DNA of 64,000 nt, from contig NZ_JADPKS010000008.1 in NCBI RefSeq assembly GCF_023074175.1, positions 186,001 to 250,000 on the forward strand. Reading direction: 5' to 3'. The stretch comes from Bradyrhizobium sp. 139. GTDB lineage: Bacteria; Pseudomonadota; Alphaproteobacteria; Rhizobiales; Xanthobacteraceae. The stretch's first letter is position 1. Each line of letters opens with the position of its first letter. A model generated the notes under the pieces. It was given only the letters and a program-made list of their open reading frames with translations. It searched no databases and was not told where the DNA came from. Positions 1 to 8,762 of this stretch are shown piece by piece. The position numbers and the translations under genes were made by a program.

Positions 1-297
1 ATGTGGCGGCTGCGCGGGGAGACGCCCGCGGAGCGCTCCGCGGCCCGACTCAAGGTCAAAACCTTGTTCGAGGGCCTGCGTGGCCAGATCGACGGCCTCA
101 CGCATATCGAAGTCGGGCTCGACGTCAGCGATGTCGACTACGCCTGCGACGTGGTGCTGTTCTCCGAATTTGCCGACCAGGCAGCGCTCGCCACCTATGC
201 CACCCACCCGGAACATCTGCGCGTGCGCGAGGCGCTGGGCGACTTGCGGATCGGGCGCTTCCAGGTCGATTATCCCGTCAAAGAGACCGGCGCATGA
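1..297 (+). CDS. Dabb (stress-responsive alpha/beta-barrel) domain protein, 5' end probably cut by the window
   Basis: The 98 visible residues read as a Dabb ferredoxin-like barrel: MWRLRGETPAERSA at the start, the central DYACDVVLFSEFADQAAL strand-helix, and the HPEHLRVREAL helix near residues 70-80. Family members usually begin with about six more residues (MIRHIV-like) before MWRL, so the ATG at base 1 is probably internal and the true start lies outside the window. Dabb proteins are small cytosolic dimers, often found next to aromatic catabolic enzymes; their exact roles vary. The stop overlaps the next start (ATGA at 294-297), so it is translationally coupled to maleylacetate reductase. 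Family call is firm; function is unknown. Confidence 0.75.
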   Translation: MWRLRGETPAERSAARLKVKTLFEGLRGQIDGLTHIEVGLDVSDVDYACDVVLFSEFADQAALATYATHPEHLRVREALGDLRIGRFQVDYPVKETGA

Positions 298-1373
298 TCG
301 GTACGTTCACTTTCGAAAACCTGCCCTGCCGCGTCGTGTTCGGCAGCGGAACGCTGGCTGAAGCCAAGGCCGAGGTGGAGCGGCTCGGCGGCAAGCGCGC
401 GCTGGTGCTGACGACGCCGCAGCAGGAGGCGCAGGGCAAGAGCCTGGGGGCCGCGCTCGGCCCGCTCTATGCCGGAATCTTTCCCGGCGCGACCATGCAT
501 ACGCCGGTCGAGGTCACCGAGCGGGCGCTCGCGGCGATGAAGGCGTGCGAGGCCGACTGCGTCGTCTCGCTCGGCGGCGGCTCGACCACCGGGCTTGGCA
601 AGGCACTGGCCTTGCGCACCGGCGTCAACCAGCTCTGCATTCCCACCACCTATGCCGGCTCGGAGATGACACCGATCGTCGGCCAGACCGAGAACGGCCT
701 GAAGACCACGGTACGCGATCCTGCCGTGCTGCCGGAGACCGTGATCTACGATGTCGACCTCACCTTGACGCTCCCGGCGAGCCTGACCGCGACCTCCGGC
801 ATCAACGCGATCGCGCATGCGGTCGAAGCGCTTTACGCGCGCGACACCAATCCCATCACATCGCTGATGGCGGAAGAAGGCATCCGCGCGCTGGCACGCG
901 CCCTGCCCGCCATCGCAACGAAAAGCGACGATCGCGAGGCCGGCACCGAAGCGCTCTATGGTGCCTGGCTGTGTGGCGTCTGCCTCGGCACCGTCGGCAT
1001 GGCCCTGCATCACAAGCTCTGCCACACGCTCGGCGGCACGTTCGATCTGCCGCATGCCGAAACCCACACCATCGTGCTGCCACATGCGCTGGCCTACAAC
1101 GCGCCGGCGGTGCCCGAGGCGATGGCGCGGATCTCACGCGCGATCGGCGCTGCCGATGCATCGCAGGGACTTTTCGATCTCGCGAAGCGGCTTGGTGCGA
1201 AGCTGGCATTGCGCGACATCGGCATGCCCGAAAGCGGCATCGACAAGGCGGCCGATCTCGCGGTTACCAACGCCTACTGGAATCCGCGGCCGCTCGAGCG
1301 GGGCGCCATCCGCGACCTCATCGCGCGGGCCTGGGCCGGCGAGCCGCCGGTCGCCATCAAAGCGGCGGCTTGA
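294..1373 (+). CDS. maleylacetate reductase (iron-containing alcohol dehydrogenase family)
   Basis: The 359-residue product should reduce maleylacetate to 3-oxoadipate with NAD(P)H, the last peripheral step of hydroxyquinol and chlorocatechol breakdown. Visible features are the nucleotide-binding GGGSTTGLGK at about residues 94-103, the metal-site helix GINAIAHAVEAL near 169-180, and the HHKLCHTLGG...LPHAETH segment typical of the type III alcohol dehydrogenase family. Length fits maleylacetate reductases (about 350-360). The ATG at 294 was chosen because it overlaps the Dabb stop and begins MIGTFTFENLPCRVVFGSGT, the usual family N-terminus. An apparent ring-cleaving dioxygenase partner downstream is reduced to a remnant (3690-3824). 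Confidence 0.88.
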   Translation: MIGTFTFENLPCRVVFGSGTLAEAKAEVERLGGKRALVLTTPQQEAQGKSLGAALGPLYAGIFPGATMHTPVEVTERALAAMKACEADCVVSLGGGSTTGLGKALALRTGVNQLCIPTTYAGSEMTPIVGQTENGLKTTVRDPAVLPETVIYDVDLTLTLPASLTATSGINAIAHAVEALYARDTNPITSLMAEEGIRALARALPAIATKSDDREAGTEALYGAWLCGVCLGTVGMALHHKLCHTLGGTFDLPHAETHTIVLPHALAYNAPAVPEAMARISRAIGAADASQGLFDLAKRLGAKLALRDIGMPESGIDKAADLAVTNAYWNPRPLERGAIRDLIARAWAGEPPVAIKAAA

Positions 1374-1377
1374 AGCG

Positions 1378-2751
1378 ATGCGGCGCACGTTGATCAAATC
1401 CGCGATGATCATCAGCATGGATGGCGCTATCGGCGACTTTCGCACCGGCGATGTGCTGGTCGAGGGAAACCGTATCAGTGACGTGCGCGCGTCGATCGAC
1501 CTCGGCAGCGGCGCGACTGAGACCGAGTTCGTCGACGGCACGGGGCGCATCGTCATCCCCGGCCTGATCAACGCGCATATGCACACCTGGCAGACCGCCC
1601 TGCGCGGCTACGCCGCGAACTGGACGCTGCTGGAATATTTCCGCCGCATGCACGCCGGCCTTGCAACCGTGTTTCGGCCCGAGGACATTTACATCGCCAC
1701 GCTTCTCGGCGCGCTGAACCAGATCAATTGCGGCACGACCACTCTGGTCGACTGGTGCCACAACAATCCGACGCCTGATCACACCGATGCCGCCGTACGC
1801 GGCCTGATCGAAAGCGGCATTCGCGCCGCCTTCTTCCACGGCTCGCCAAAGCCCGAGCCCAAACCGGGCGAGCCGCACTTCTCGGAAGTGCCGCACCCGC
1901 ACGGCGAGGTCAAACGGCTGCTCGCAGGCCCCCTCGCCGACCGCAACGGGCTCGTCACGCTGGGGCTCGCCATCCTCGGCCCGCACTACTCGACGCTCGA
2001 TGTCGCCATGCATGATTTCCGCCTCGCGCGGGAGCTCAAGCTGATCGCATCCATGCATCAGGGCGGCGGTCCGGCCAAGACGCCGGGTGGCTGGGAGAAG
2101 CTGATCGAGGCGGGCCTCGTCGGCGCCGGCATCAACATCGTCCACGGCAACGACCTGCCTGACGGTCTGCTCGACCGGATGATCGATCTCGGCGTATCCT
2201 TCTCGGTGACGCCGGAGAACGAGATGATCCAGGGCCACGGCTTCCCGATCACCGGACGGCTGCTCAAACGCGGCGTGCGCCCGACCATCGGCATCGATCT
2301 CGAATCCGTGCTGGCCGGCGATCTCTTCTCTGCCGCGCGCGTTGCATTGTCGATGCAGCGGTCGCTCGACAATGCGGAGGCGCGCAAGGAAAGCGGCACC
2401 ATTCCGACGACGACCACCATTCCCGTCCGTGAAGCGTTGCGCTGGATCACGATCGAGGGTGCGCGCATGCTTGGCCGCGAGAACCAGATCGGGTCGTTGA
2501 CGCCGGGCAAGCTCGCTGACCTCGTCATCATCAACGCATCCGATCTCAACCTCTTTCCTGTGCACGATCCCGTCGCAACCGTCGTGATGCAGACGAGCCT
2601 CGCCAATATCGAGGCCGTCATGATCGGCGGCGCCTGGAAGAAGCGGAACGGTCGGCTGCTGGTCGAGGCGCTGGACACAAAGAAAGAGCTGCTGGCGCAA
2701 TCCGGCCGGCGGCTGGTGCAGGATATCGAAAGACAGGGACGCGCTGCCTGA
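1378..2751 (+). CDS. amidohydrolase family protein (ATZ/TRZ/cytosine deaminase-like)
   Basis: This 457-residue metal-dependent hydrolase follows maleylacetate reductase by 4 bp. The N-terminal beta-sandwich strands lead to PGLINAHMHTWQ, giving the HxH metal ligands at H67 and H69. Later barrel ligands look like MHQGGG, IVHGND and GIDLES. The position three after the strand-5 His is Gly, where deaminases of this family carry a Glu (HxxE), so ordinary deamination is uncertain. The ATG at 1378 gives the family start (MRRTLIKSAMIISMDG); the longer frame upstream runs through the reductase gene. The substrate cannot be named. It may open or deaminate a nitrogen-containing compound brought in by the downstream importer. 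Confidence 0.82.
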   Translation: MRRTLIKSAMIISMDGAIGDFRTGDVLVEGNRISDVRASIDLGSGATETEFVDGTGRIVIPGLINAHMHTWQTALRGYAANWTLLEYFRRMHAGLATVFRPEDIYIATLLGALNQINCGTTTLVDWCHNNPTPDHTDAAVRGLIESGIRAAFFHGSPKPEPKPGEPHFSEVPHPHGEVKRLLAGPLADRNGLVTLGLAILGPHYSTLDVAMHDFRLARELKLIASMHQGGGPAKTPGGWEKLIEAGLVGAGINIVHGNDLPDGLLDRMIDLGVSFSVTPENEMIQGHGFPITGRLLKRGVRPTIGIDLESVLAGDLFSAARVALSMQRSLDNAEARKESGTIPTTTTIPVREALRWITIEGARMLGRENQIGSLTPGKLADLVIINASDLNLFPVHDPVATVVMQTSLANIEAVMIGGAWKKRNGRLLVEALDTKKELLAQSGRRLVQDIERQGRAA

Positions 2752-2771
2752 GCGTCCCAGGGACAAGAGCA

Positions 2772-3674
2772 ATGACAGACACTCTAGAGAATGTCGCTTT
2801 CATCGGGATTGGCAAAATGGGCCTGCCGATGTCGGCGCTCGTCGCCAGGGCCGGCTTCGCCGTGACCGCATTCGATCAGAGCGTCGCGCGAATCAACGAG
2901 GCGCGTGCGCAAGGCATTTCGATTGCCGTTTCGCCGGCCGAGGCCGTAAGCGGCAAGGCCGCCATCATCACATCCCTGCCCGATGACGCCGCCTTGCGCG
3001 GCGCGTTGCTCGGCCCCACCGGCCTCATCGGCGCGATGGCACCCGGAGCCGTTTTGATCGAGACCAGCACCGTGAGCGTCGAGGCCTCCGCTGCAGTCGA
3101 CGCCGCCGCGCAGGCGCGCGGCATTGCCTATCTCCGTTCGCCGGTCTCGGGCAATGCCAGCATCGTTCACACGGGCGCTTTGACCTGCTTCGTCTCGGGA
3201 CCGAAAGACGCCTTCGAAACCGCAAAGCCGCTGCTTGCGACGATCACCCGAGCGCAGACCTATCTTGGACCGGCCGAGGAAGCGCGGTACGCCAAGCTCT
3301 CGGTCAATCTGATGATCGCGGTGTCGGCGGCGATGATGGCCGAGAGCCTGGCTCTGGCGCGCAAGGGCGGCATCGCGTGGCAGGATATTTTGAAGGTGCT
3401 CGACGACAGCGCGATCGCTTCCCCCATGGTGAAGTACAAGACCGCGCCGCTGCGCAACCGTGATTTCGGGTCCACCTTCTCCTGCAAGCAGATGGCGAAG
3501 GATCTCGATTTGATCCTCGGCGCCGGCCACGCCGCCGGCGTGCCGCTTCAGCTCGCAGCACAGGTGCGCGAGACCTATGGATCGCTGATCGCGCAGGGCG
3601 AGGGCGATACCGACTTCATCGCGACCGTCAAACATCTCGAACGGCTGTCCGGCCTCGGGGAGCCGAAAGTTTGA
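2772..3674 (+). CDS. NAD(P)-dependent oxidoreductase, 3-hydroxyisobutyrate dehydrogenase family
   Basis: The 300-residue protein is a beta-hydroxyacid dehydrogenase. The Rossmann motif VAFIGIGKMGLPMS lies at residues 8-21, the substrate loop RSPVSGNAS at 122-130 is a variant of the usual DAPVSGG, and the catalytic lysine is K175 in RYAKLSVNL. Members of this family oxidise 3-hydroxyacids such as 3-hydroxyisobutyrate, tartronate semialdehyde or glycerate-type compounds; the substrate here is unknown. It sits 20 bp after the amidohydrolase in what looks like one operon. The substrate loop departs from the consensus, so a specific 3-hydroxyisobutyrate role should not be assumed. Confidence 0.85.
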   Translation: MTDTLENVAFIGIGKMGLPMSALVARAGFAVTAFDQSVARINEARAQGISIAVSPAEAVSGKAAIITSLPDDAALRGALLGPTGLIGAMAPGAVLIETSTVSVEASAAVDAAAQARGIAYLRSPVSGNASIVHTGALTCFVSGPKDAFETAKPLLATITRAQTYLGPAEEARYAKLSVNLMIAVSAAMMAESLALARKGGIAWQDILKVLDDSAIASPMVKYKTAPLRNRDFGSTFSCKQMAKDLDLILGAGHAAGVPLQLAAQVRETYGSLIAQGEGDTDFIATVKHLERLSGLGEPKV

Positions 3675-3689
3675 TCAACGGAGGCACCC

Positions 3690-3824
3690 ATGCGCAACTT
3701 TGACGAGAACACCACCACGGATGCGGGCCGTGCGCCGGATGGTCGCATGGTGGACAGCGACTATTTTCTCCTCAACTATGATTTCGGCTTGAAGCAGGTT
3801 GCGACCAACGCGCAAGCCGCCTAA
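3690..3824 (+). pseudogene. in-frame internally deleted remnant of a hydroxyquinol 1,2-dioxygenase-like gene (44 codons)
   Basis: An intact 44-codon frame follows a strong ribosome site (GGAGG at 3680-3684). It begins MRNFDENTTTDA, which resembles the extreme N-terminus of intradiol hydroxyquinol 1,2-dioxygenases, then passes at about codon 13 into GRAPDGRMVDSDYFLLNYDF, which resembles their extreme C-terminus. Roughly 250 residues, including the iron ligands (two Tyr, two His), are absent, so it cannot be an active dioxygenase. The full enzyme would make maleylacetate, the substrate of the reductase encoded at 294-1373. The two-ended similarity is from memory of the family, not from a search. 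Alternatives are a real small protein or an assembly deletion. Confidence 0.65.
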
Positions 3825-3885
3825 GCCGAACGGAGAGCGCAACGGACCGGCAAGAGTCCGTCATCGGAGCAGACAGGGAGCAAGG

Positions 3886-5280
3886 ATGGGACCGGGCGTC
3901 AGCACGGCAGCTTTGGCCGATCGCCTCAGAGGCATGATCGGTCCGCGCGCAAGCGTTGCGCGCGGCGTGCTCGATCAGCACGGACAGAGCGAATCGCATT
4001 ATCGCAACCTGCCGCCCGACATCGTCGTCTTTCCCGAGACGACGCAAGAAGTGGCCGATATCGTCAAACTGTGCGCCGGCTCAGGCATGCCGATCGTCCC
4101 GTTCGGCGCCGGCACCTCACTTGAAGGCAATGCTGCATCCGTCGCCGGCGGCGTCTGTTTCGACTTCGCGCGCATGAACAAGCTGCTGACGCTGCACGAC
4201 AGCGACATGGATGTCGTCGTGCAGCCCGGCATCACGCGAAAGCAGCTCAACGCCGAGCTGCGGGCCACAGGCCTGTTCTTCCCGATCGATCCCGGTGCGG
4301 ACGCCTCGATCGGCGGCATGACGTCCACGCGCGCGTCCGGCACCATGGCGGTGCGCTACGGCACCATGAAGGACAATGTCATGGCGCTCGAAGTGGTGCT
4401 GGCCGACGGCCGCGTGATCCGCACTGCCAGGCGCGCGCGCAAGTCGGCCGCCGGTTATGACCTGACGCGCATGTTCGTCGGTGCCGAAGGCACGCTCGGA
4501 ATCATCACCGAGATCACGTTGAAGGTGCACCCGGTTCCGCAGGCGATCTCGGCCGCGGTCTGCAGCTTCGACACCCTGCACGACGCCGTTGACACCGCGA
4601 TCTCCGTGATCCAGTCCGCGATCCCGGTCGCGCGCATCGAACTGCTCGACGACGTCATGATGCGCGGCATCAACGCTTACGCCAAGCTCGGCTATCGCGA
4701 AGCCCCCACCCTGTTCTTCGAATTTCATGGCTCCGGGAGCTCCGTCGCCGAGCAGGCCGAAGCCGCGCAGGCCATCGCCGCCGACCATGGCGGCCACGGC
4801 TTTGCCTGGGCGAAAGCGCTTGAAGACCGCAGCCGGCTCTGGCATGCCCGCGACAACACGCTCTACGCAGGCCTGGGCCTGCGGCCCGGCGCGCGCGCCG
4901 TGATCACCGATGTCTGCGTACCCATCTCGCGGCTGGCGGAATGCCTGACCGAGACCCGGCGCGACGCGGACGAGCACGGTTTTACGGCGCCGATCGTCGG
5001 CCATGTCGGCGACGGCAATTTCCACATGTTGATCCTGATTGATCCCGCGAAACCAGAGGAGATCGCAGGCGCCAATGCGCTCCAGGCCCGCATGGTTGCC
5101 CGCGCCATTGCCATGGACGGCACCTGCACCGGCGAGCACGGTATCGGGCTCGGCAAGATCGACTATCTCATCGACGAGCTCGGCGAGTCCGTCGACGTGA
5201 TGCGGTCGATCAAGCAAGCGCTCGATCCTGATGGACTGATGAACCCCGGGAAGATCTTTGCAGGCGGAGCGCGCGCATGA
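3886..5280 (+). CDS. FAD-binding oxidase/dehydrogenase, D-lactate dehydrogenase (cytochrome)/GlcD-like
   Basis: The 464-residue product has the PCMH FAD-binding domain followed by the C-terminal cap. FAD-contact motifs include VPFGAGTSLEGNAA, the MTSTRASGTMAVRYGTMKDN loop and GAEGTLGIITEITLK. The C-terminal HVGDGNFHMLILID and EHGIGLGKIDYL motifs are typical of D-2-hydroxyacid oxidases of the GlcD/DLD group, and MNPGKIF ends the protein as usual. It should oxidise a D-2-hydroxyacid to the 2-oxoacid and pass electrons to quinone or cytochrome. The ATG at 3886 follows AGGGAG by 5 bases and starts at a normal family position; the frame open from 3799 adds 29 basic residues overlapping the upstream remnant. 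The stop overlaps the next start. Confidence 0.87.
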   Translation: MGPGVSTAALADRLRGMIGPRASVARGVLDQHGQSESHYRNLPPDIVVFPETTQEVADIVKLCAGSGMPIVPFGAGTSLEGNAASVAGGVCFDFARMNKLLTLHDSDMDVVVQPGITRKQLNAELRATGLFFPIDPGADASIGGMTSTRASGTMAVRYGTMKDNVMALEVVLADGRVIRTARRARKSAAGYDLTRMFVGAEGTLGIITEITLKVHPVPQAISAAVCSFDTLHDAVDTAISVIQSAIPVARIELLDDVMMRGINAYAKLGYREAPTLFFEFHGSGSSVAEQAEAAQAIAADHGGHGFAWAKALEDRSRLWHARDNTLYAGLGLRPGARAVITDVCVPISRLAECLTETRRDADEHGFTAPIVGHVGDGNFHMLILIDPAKPEEIAGANALQARMVARAIAMDGTCTGEHGIGLGKIDYLIDELGESVDVMRSIKQALDPDGLMNPGKIFAGGARA

Positions 5281-6803
5281 GCACCGCGATGTTGGCTATT
5301 GAACCCTCCCCGCCTGTCCCGCTGCTCGAGCTGCGCGGCATCAGCAAGGAATTTCCCGGCGTCAAGGCGCTGGATGACGTGTCCTTTGCCGTCTTCCCCG
5401 GCGAAGTCCACATGCTGCTCGGCGAGAACGGCGCCGGCAAGTCGAGCCTGATGAAGGTGCTGTGCGGTGCCTATCGCGCCGATGCCGGTGAGTTCTACCA
5501 CAGGGGCGACAAGGTCGCGATCGACTCGACCGCGGATGCGCGGAAGCTCGGCATTGCCGTGATCTTCCAGGAATTCTCGCTCGTTCCCCATCTCGATATC
5601 GCCCAGAACATCTTCCTCGGCCGCGAGCCGAAGGGCCGCATCCCCGGCACCATCGACCGCCGCAAGGTCCTGGCCAATGCCAGGCGCGTGCTCGGCACCA
5701 TCGGCTTCGACATCGATCCCTCCACCGCCGTCGACAAGTTAGGGGTGGCGCAGCAGCAGATGGTCGAGATCGCGAAGGCGATCAGCCAGAAGGCACGCAT
5801 CCTGGTCATGGACGAGCCGACGGCGGCGTTGTCCGATCGCGAGACCGAGCTGCTGTTCGCGTTGATCGCGCGGCTGAAGGCCGACGGCGTGTCCATCGTC
5901 TACATCTCGCACCGTATGGCCGAAGTGTTCGCGCTCGGCGACCGCATCACCGTGCTGCGCGACGGCCGCCGCATCGACGGCGTTCGCCCCGCCGAGGTCA
6001 CACCGGACCAGCTCGTCCGCATGATGGTGGGCCGCAACGTCGACATGACCTATCCGCGCAATTTTGCCGACAAGCCCGGCGAGCTGCTGCTCGAGGTCAA
6101 GGGCCTGACCGCGTCGACCGGCATCTCCGATATCAACATCGAGGTGCGCCGAGGCGAGATCGTTGGCCTGTGCGGCCTCGTCGGTTCCGGCCGCAGCGAG
6201 GTCGCGCGCGCGATCTTCGGCGCCGATGCCGTGACATCAGGCGAGATCATTTTCGACGGCAAGGCCATCTCCGGCGAGCCTGACCTTGCCGCCCGCCGCG
6301 GCATCGCGCTGATCCCGGAGAGCCGCAAGAGCGAGGGCCTCGCGCTGCTGCGGTCGGTGAGCGACAATCTGGTGGTGTCGGCGCTGCGAAAGCTGTTTCC
6401 GAGCGGCCTGTTCGACCAGCGCAGCGCGCAGCGCACCTCCGAGGGCCTGATCCGGCAGTTGCGCATTGCAACCCCGAGCGCGCGCCAGACCGTCGGCCTT
6501 CTCTCCGGCGGCAACCAGCAGAAGGTCGTGATCGGCAAGTGGCTGGCTGCGGGCTCAAAGCTCTTCATCTTCGACGAGCCGACGCGGGGCATCGACATCG
6601 GCGCCAAGTCGGAAATCTTTGCCCTGATCGACCGCCTGGTGGCTGAAGGCGCGGCGGCCTTAATGATCTCGTCCGAACAGATCGAGATCTGCCATGTCTG
6701 CGACCGCGCTTATGTGATGCGCGAAGGCCGCATCGCCGGGCACCTGACCCGCAGCGAACTGACCGAGGAGAACATCGTGCGACTGGGGATGCATCATGCG
6801 TGA
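5277..6803 (+). CDS. ribose/simple-sugar-type ABC transporter, duplicated ATP-binding protein (RbsA/MglA family)
   Basis: The 508-residue protein has two tandem ABC domains, as in RbsA and MglA. The first has Walker A GENGAGKSS at 49-57 and Walker B ILVMDEPTAALS. The second has a degenerate P-loop (GLVGSGRSEVARA), a clear signature LSGGNQQKVVIGKWLA and Walker B KLFIFDEPTRGID, the usual asymmetry of this family. It should energise the two permeases encoded next (6796-7746 and 7743-8720). The start overlaps the FAD oxidase stop (ATGA at 5277-5280). The transported compound is probably a small polyol, sugar or hydroxyacid precursor, but the sequence does not identify it. Confidence 0.92.
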   Translation: MSTAMLAIEPSPPVPLLELRGISKEFPGVKALDDVSFAVFPGEVHMLLGENGAGKSSLMKVLCGAYRADAGEFYHRGDKVAIDSTADARKLGIAVIFQEFSLVPHLDIAQNIFLGREPKGRIPGTIDRRKVLANARRVLGTIGFDIDPSTAVDKLGVAQQQMVEIAKAISQKARILVMDEPTAALSDRETELLFALIARLKADGVSIVYISHRMAEVFALGDRITVLRDGRRIDGVRPAEVTPDQLVRMMVGRNVDMTYPRNFADKPGELLLEVKGLTASTGISDINIEVRRGEIVGLCGLVGSGRSEVARAIFGADAVTSGEIIFDGKAISGEPDLAARRGIALIPESRKSEGLALLRSVSDNLVVSALRKLFPSGLFDQRSAQRTSEGLIRQLRIATPSARQTVGLLSGGNQQKVVIGKWLAAGSKLFIFDEPTRGIDIGAKSEIFALIDRLVAEGAAALMISSEQIEICHVCDRAYVMREGRIAGHLTRSELTEENIVRLGMHHA

Positions 6804-7746
6804 AGCCGCGGTCGTCGTACAACCCAATCCGCTGCAACGGATTCCCGGCGTTGCCATCGTGCTGGTGCTGCTGATCGCGCTGTTCAGCGCGATCGCGCCC
6901 GGCTTCCTGTCGGTCGCCAACCTCTCCAACGTGCTGGTGCAGTCGACCATCCTGACCATGCTGGCACTGCCGATGACCTTGATCATCATGACCGAAGGGC
7001 TGGACCTGTCGATGGGCGCGGTGCTGACGCTCACCTCGCTCTGCGTCGCCATCGTGTCGCTCGCGACCCAATCGATGCTGCTGGGCCTCGGCGCCGGGCT
7101 GCTGGTCGGCGCGGCCTTCGGCATTCTCAACGGCTGGCTTGTCGCCATGGTCGGAATTCCGCCGTTCGTCGCGACCCTCGGCACGCTGGGCATGGCCCAG
7201 GGCCTGTCGCTGATCGTCAGCGACGGGCAGAGTGTGGTCGGCATCCCCCACAGCGTGCGCGACATCTATTCGGCGACGCTTCTGGGCGTCCCAGTGCCGA
7301 TCGTGATGGCGCTGGTGACCTATGCAGCCTTTCACGGCCTGCTCTATCATACCCGCTTCGGCACCTACATCTTCGCGCTCGGGGGAAATCGCGAGGCGCT
7401 GCGCTATGCCGGCCTCTCGCCGAACCGCCTTCTAATCGCGGTCTACGCGATCGGCGGCGCCATGGCCGGCATCGCGGGCCTCTTGATGACCGCACGGATG
7501 AATTCAGGTCATCCGACCGCGGGGCTCGGTCTCGAATTCGACGCCATCGCCGCCGTTGCGGTCGGCGGCACCTCCTTCGAGCGCGGCAATGGCTGGCTGC
7601 TCGGAACGGTGCTCGGCGTGATCGCGGTCGGCGTGTTGCGCAACGGGCTGAACCTGATCTCTCTGCCGTCCTCGGTGCAGGTCGCAAGCGTCGGCGTCCT
7701 CGTCATCGTTGCTCTCTTCCTCGACGGTCTCCGGAGCCGCGCATGA
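6796..7746 (+). CDS. ribose-type ABC transporter permease (RbsC family), first of a pair
   Basis: The 316-residue, highly hydrophobic protein is a BPD_transp_2-type inner-membrane permease. It carries the family segments TEGLDLSMGAVLTL (near residues 65-78), PPFVATLGTLGMAQGLSL and FDAIAAVAVGGTSFERGNG, which resembles the coupling region facing the ATPase. Length is typical for RbsC (about 320). The start lies inside the ATPase gene end (8 bp overlap) and the stop overlaps the next permease by 4 bp. It should form a heterodimeric channel with the following permease. Confidence 0.9.
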   Translation: MREAAVVVQPNPLQRIPGVAIVLVLLIALFSAIAPGFLSVANLSNVLVQSTILTMLALPMTLIIMTEGLDLSMGAVLTLTSLCVAIVSLATQSMLLGLGAGLLVGAAFGILNGWLVAMVGIPPFVATLGTLGMAQGLSLIVSDGQSVVGIPHSVRDIYSATLLGVPVPIVMALVTYAAFHGLLYHTRFGTYIFALGGNREALRYAGLSPNRLLIAVYAIGGAMAGIAGLLMTARMNSGHPTAGLGLEFDAIAAVAVGGTSFERGNGWLLGTVLGVIAVGVLRNGLNLISLPSSVQVASVGVLVIVALFLDGLRSRA

Positions 7747-8720
7747 CCGACATCACCAAAGACGCCATCGCGCCGCCTCGCTCGTTCCTGTCGCAGGACG
7801 CACTCCAGGTCTTCTACCGGCTGCTCGCAGCACTGCTGATCTGCGCCGTGCTTGCAGTGCTCAGCGATTCCTTCCTGAGCCTCGGCAACATCCTCAATGT
7901 GCTCAGGCAGGCAAGCCTGACCTTCTTCATCGCCTCCGGGCTGACGCTGGTGGTGCTGACCGCCGGCCTCGATCTCTCCGTCGGCGCCAATGTCGCACTA
8001 TCCGCCTGCATTGCCGGAACCGTGATCCACAAGACCGGCTCGCCGGCGCTCGGCATCCTGGTCGGACTTGCCTGCGGCGGCATCGTCGGGCTCCTCAATG
8101 GCGTGATGGTCACCGCGCTGCGGATCCCTTCCTTCATCGCCACCTATGGCATGCTCTGGGTCCTTAACGGCCTCACCTATTGGTACATGGCGGGCGAGAC
8201 CCTTCATGGCTTCCCCGCAGGCTTCCGCCAGATCGGCAGCGGTTATCTGTTCGGTCTGCCGATCCCGGTCTATCTGCTGCTGGTGTTCCTCGGGATCGGA
8301 ACGGCATTTGCGCAGCGAACTGTCTGGGGCCAGGAGATCTATGCGATCGGCGCCAATCCGGTCGCCGCGCGTCTCTCCGGCATTCCGGTCGCACGCCGTC
8401 TGCTGCTGGTCTATGTCGTCTCCGGCACCATGGCCGGGCTCGCCTCGATCATCTTCCTGTCGCGGCTCAATTCGGCCGAGGCCGACATCGGCGAGAGCCT
8501 GACGCTGCCCGCGATCGCGGCTGTGCTGATCGGCGGCACCTCGCTGTTCGGCGGGGTCGGCACCGTGTTCGGCACCTTCATCGGCGCCCTGATCCTGACC
8601 CTGGTACTGAACGGCATGAACCTGTTGTCGGTCAGCGCCAACTGGCAGCCGCTCGTCACCGGCATCATCGTCATTCTCGCGGTCTGGCTCGACATGAAGA
8701 CCCGCCGCCGCGCGCAATGA
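7743..8720 (+). CDS. ribose-type ABC transporter permease (RbsC family), second of a pair
   Basis: The 325-residue membrane protein is a second BPD_transp_2 permease, clearly related to its neighbour but divergent. Matching segments are TAGLDLSVGANVALSACIAG, IPSFIATYGMLWVLNGL and LPAIAAVLIGGTSLFGGVG. About 20 N-terminal residues appear cytosolic before the first membrane helix. The start overlaps the previous stop (ATGA at 7743-7746). Carrying two non-identical permeases suggests a heterodimeric pore. Confidence 0.9.
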   Translation: MTDITKDAIAPPRSFLSQDALQVFYRLLAALLICAVLAVLSDSFLSLGNILNVLRQASLTFFIASGLTLVVLTAGLDLSVGANVALSACIAGTVIHKTGSPALGILVGLACGGIVGLLNGVMVTALRIPSFIATYGMLWVLNGLTYWYMAGETLHGFPAGFRQIGSGYLFGLPIPVYLLLVFLGIGTAFAQRTVWGQEIYAIGANPVAARLSGIPVARRLLLVYVVSGTMAGLASIIFLSRLNSAEADIGESLTLPAIAAVLIGGTSLFGGVGTVFGTFIGALILTLVLNGMNLLSVSANWQPLVTGIIVILAVWLDMKTRRRAQ

Positions 8721-8762
8721 GTTTCTAGAGTTCCAACAAGCAAAACGAGGGATGGAGGCAAC

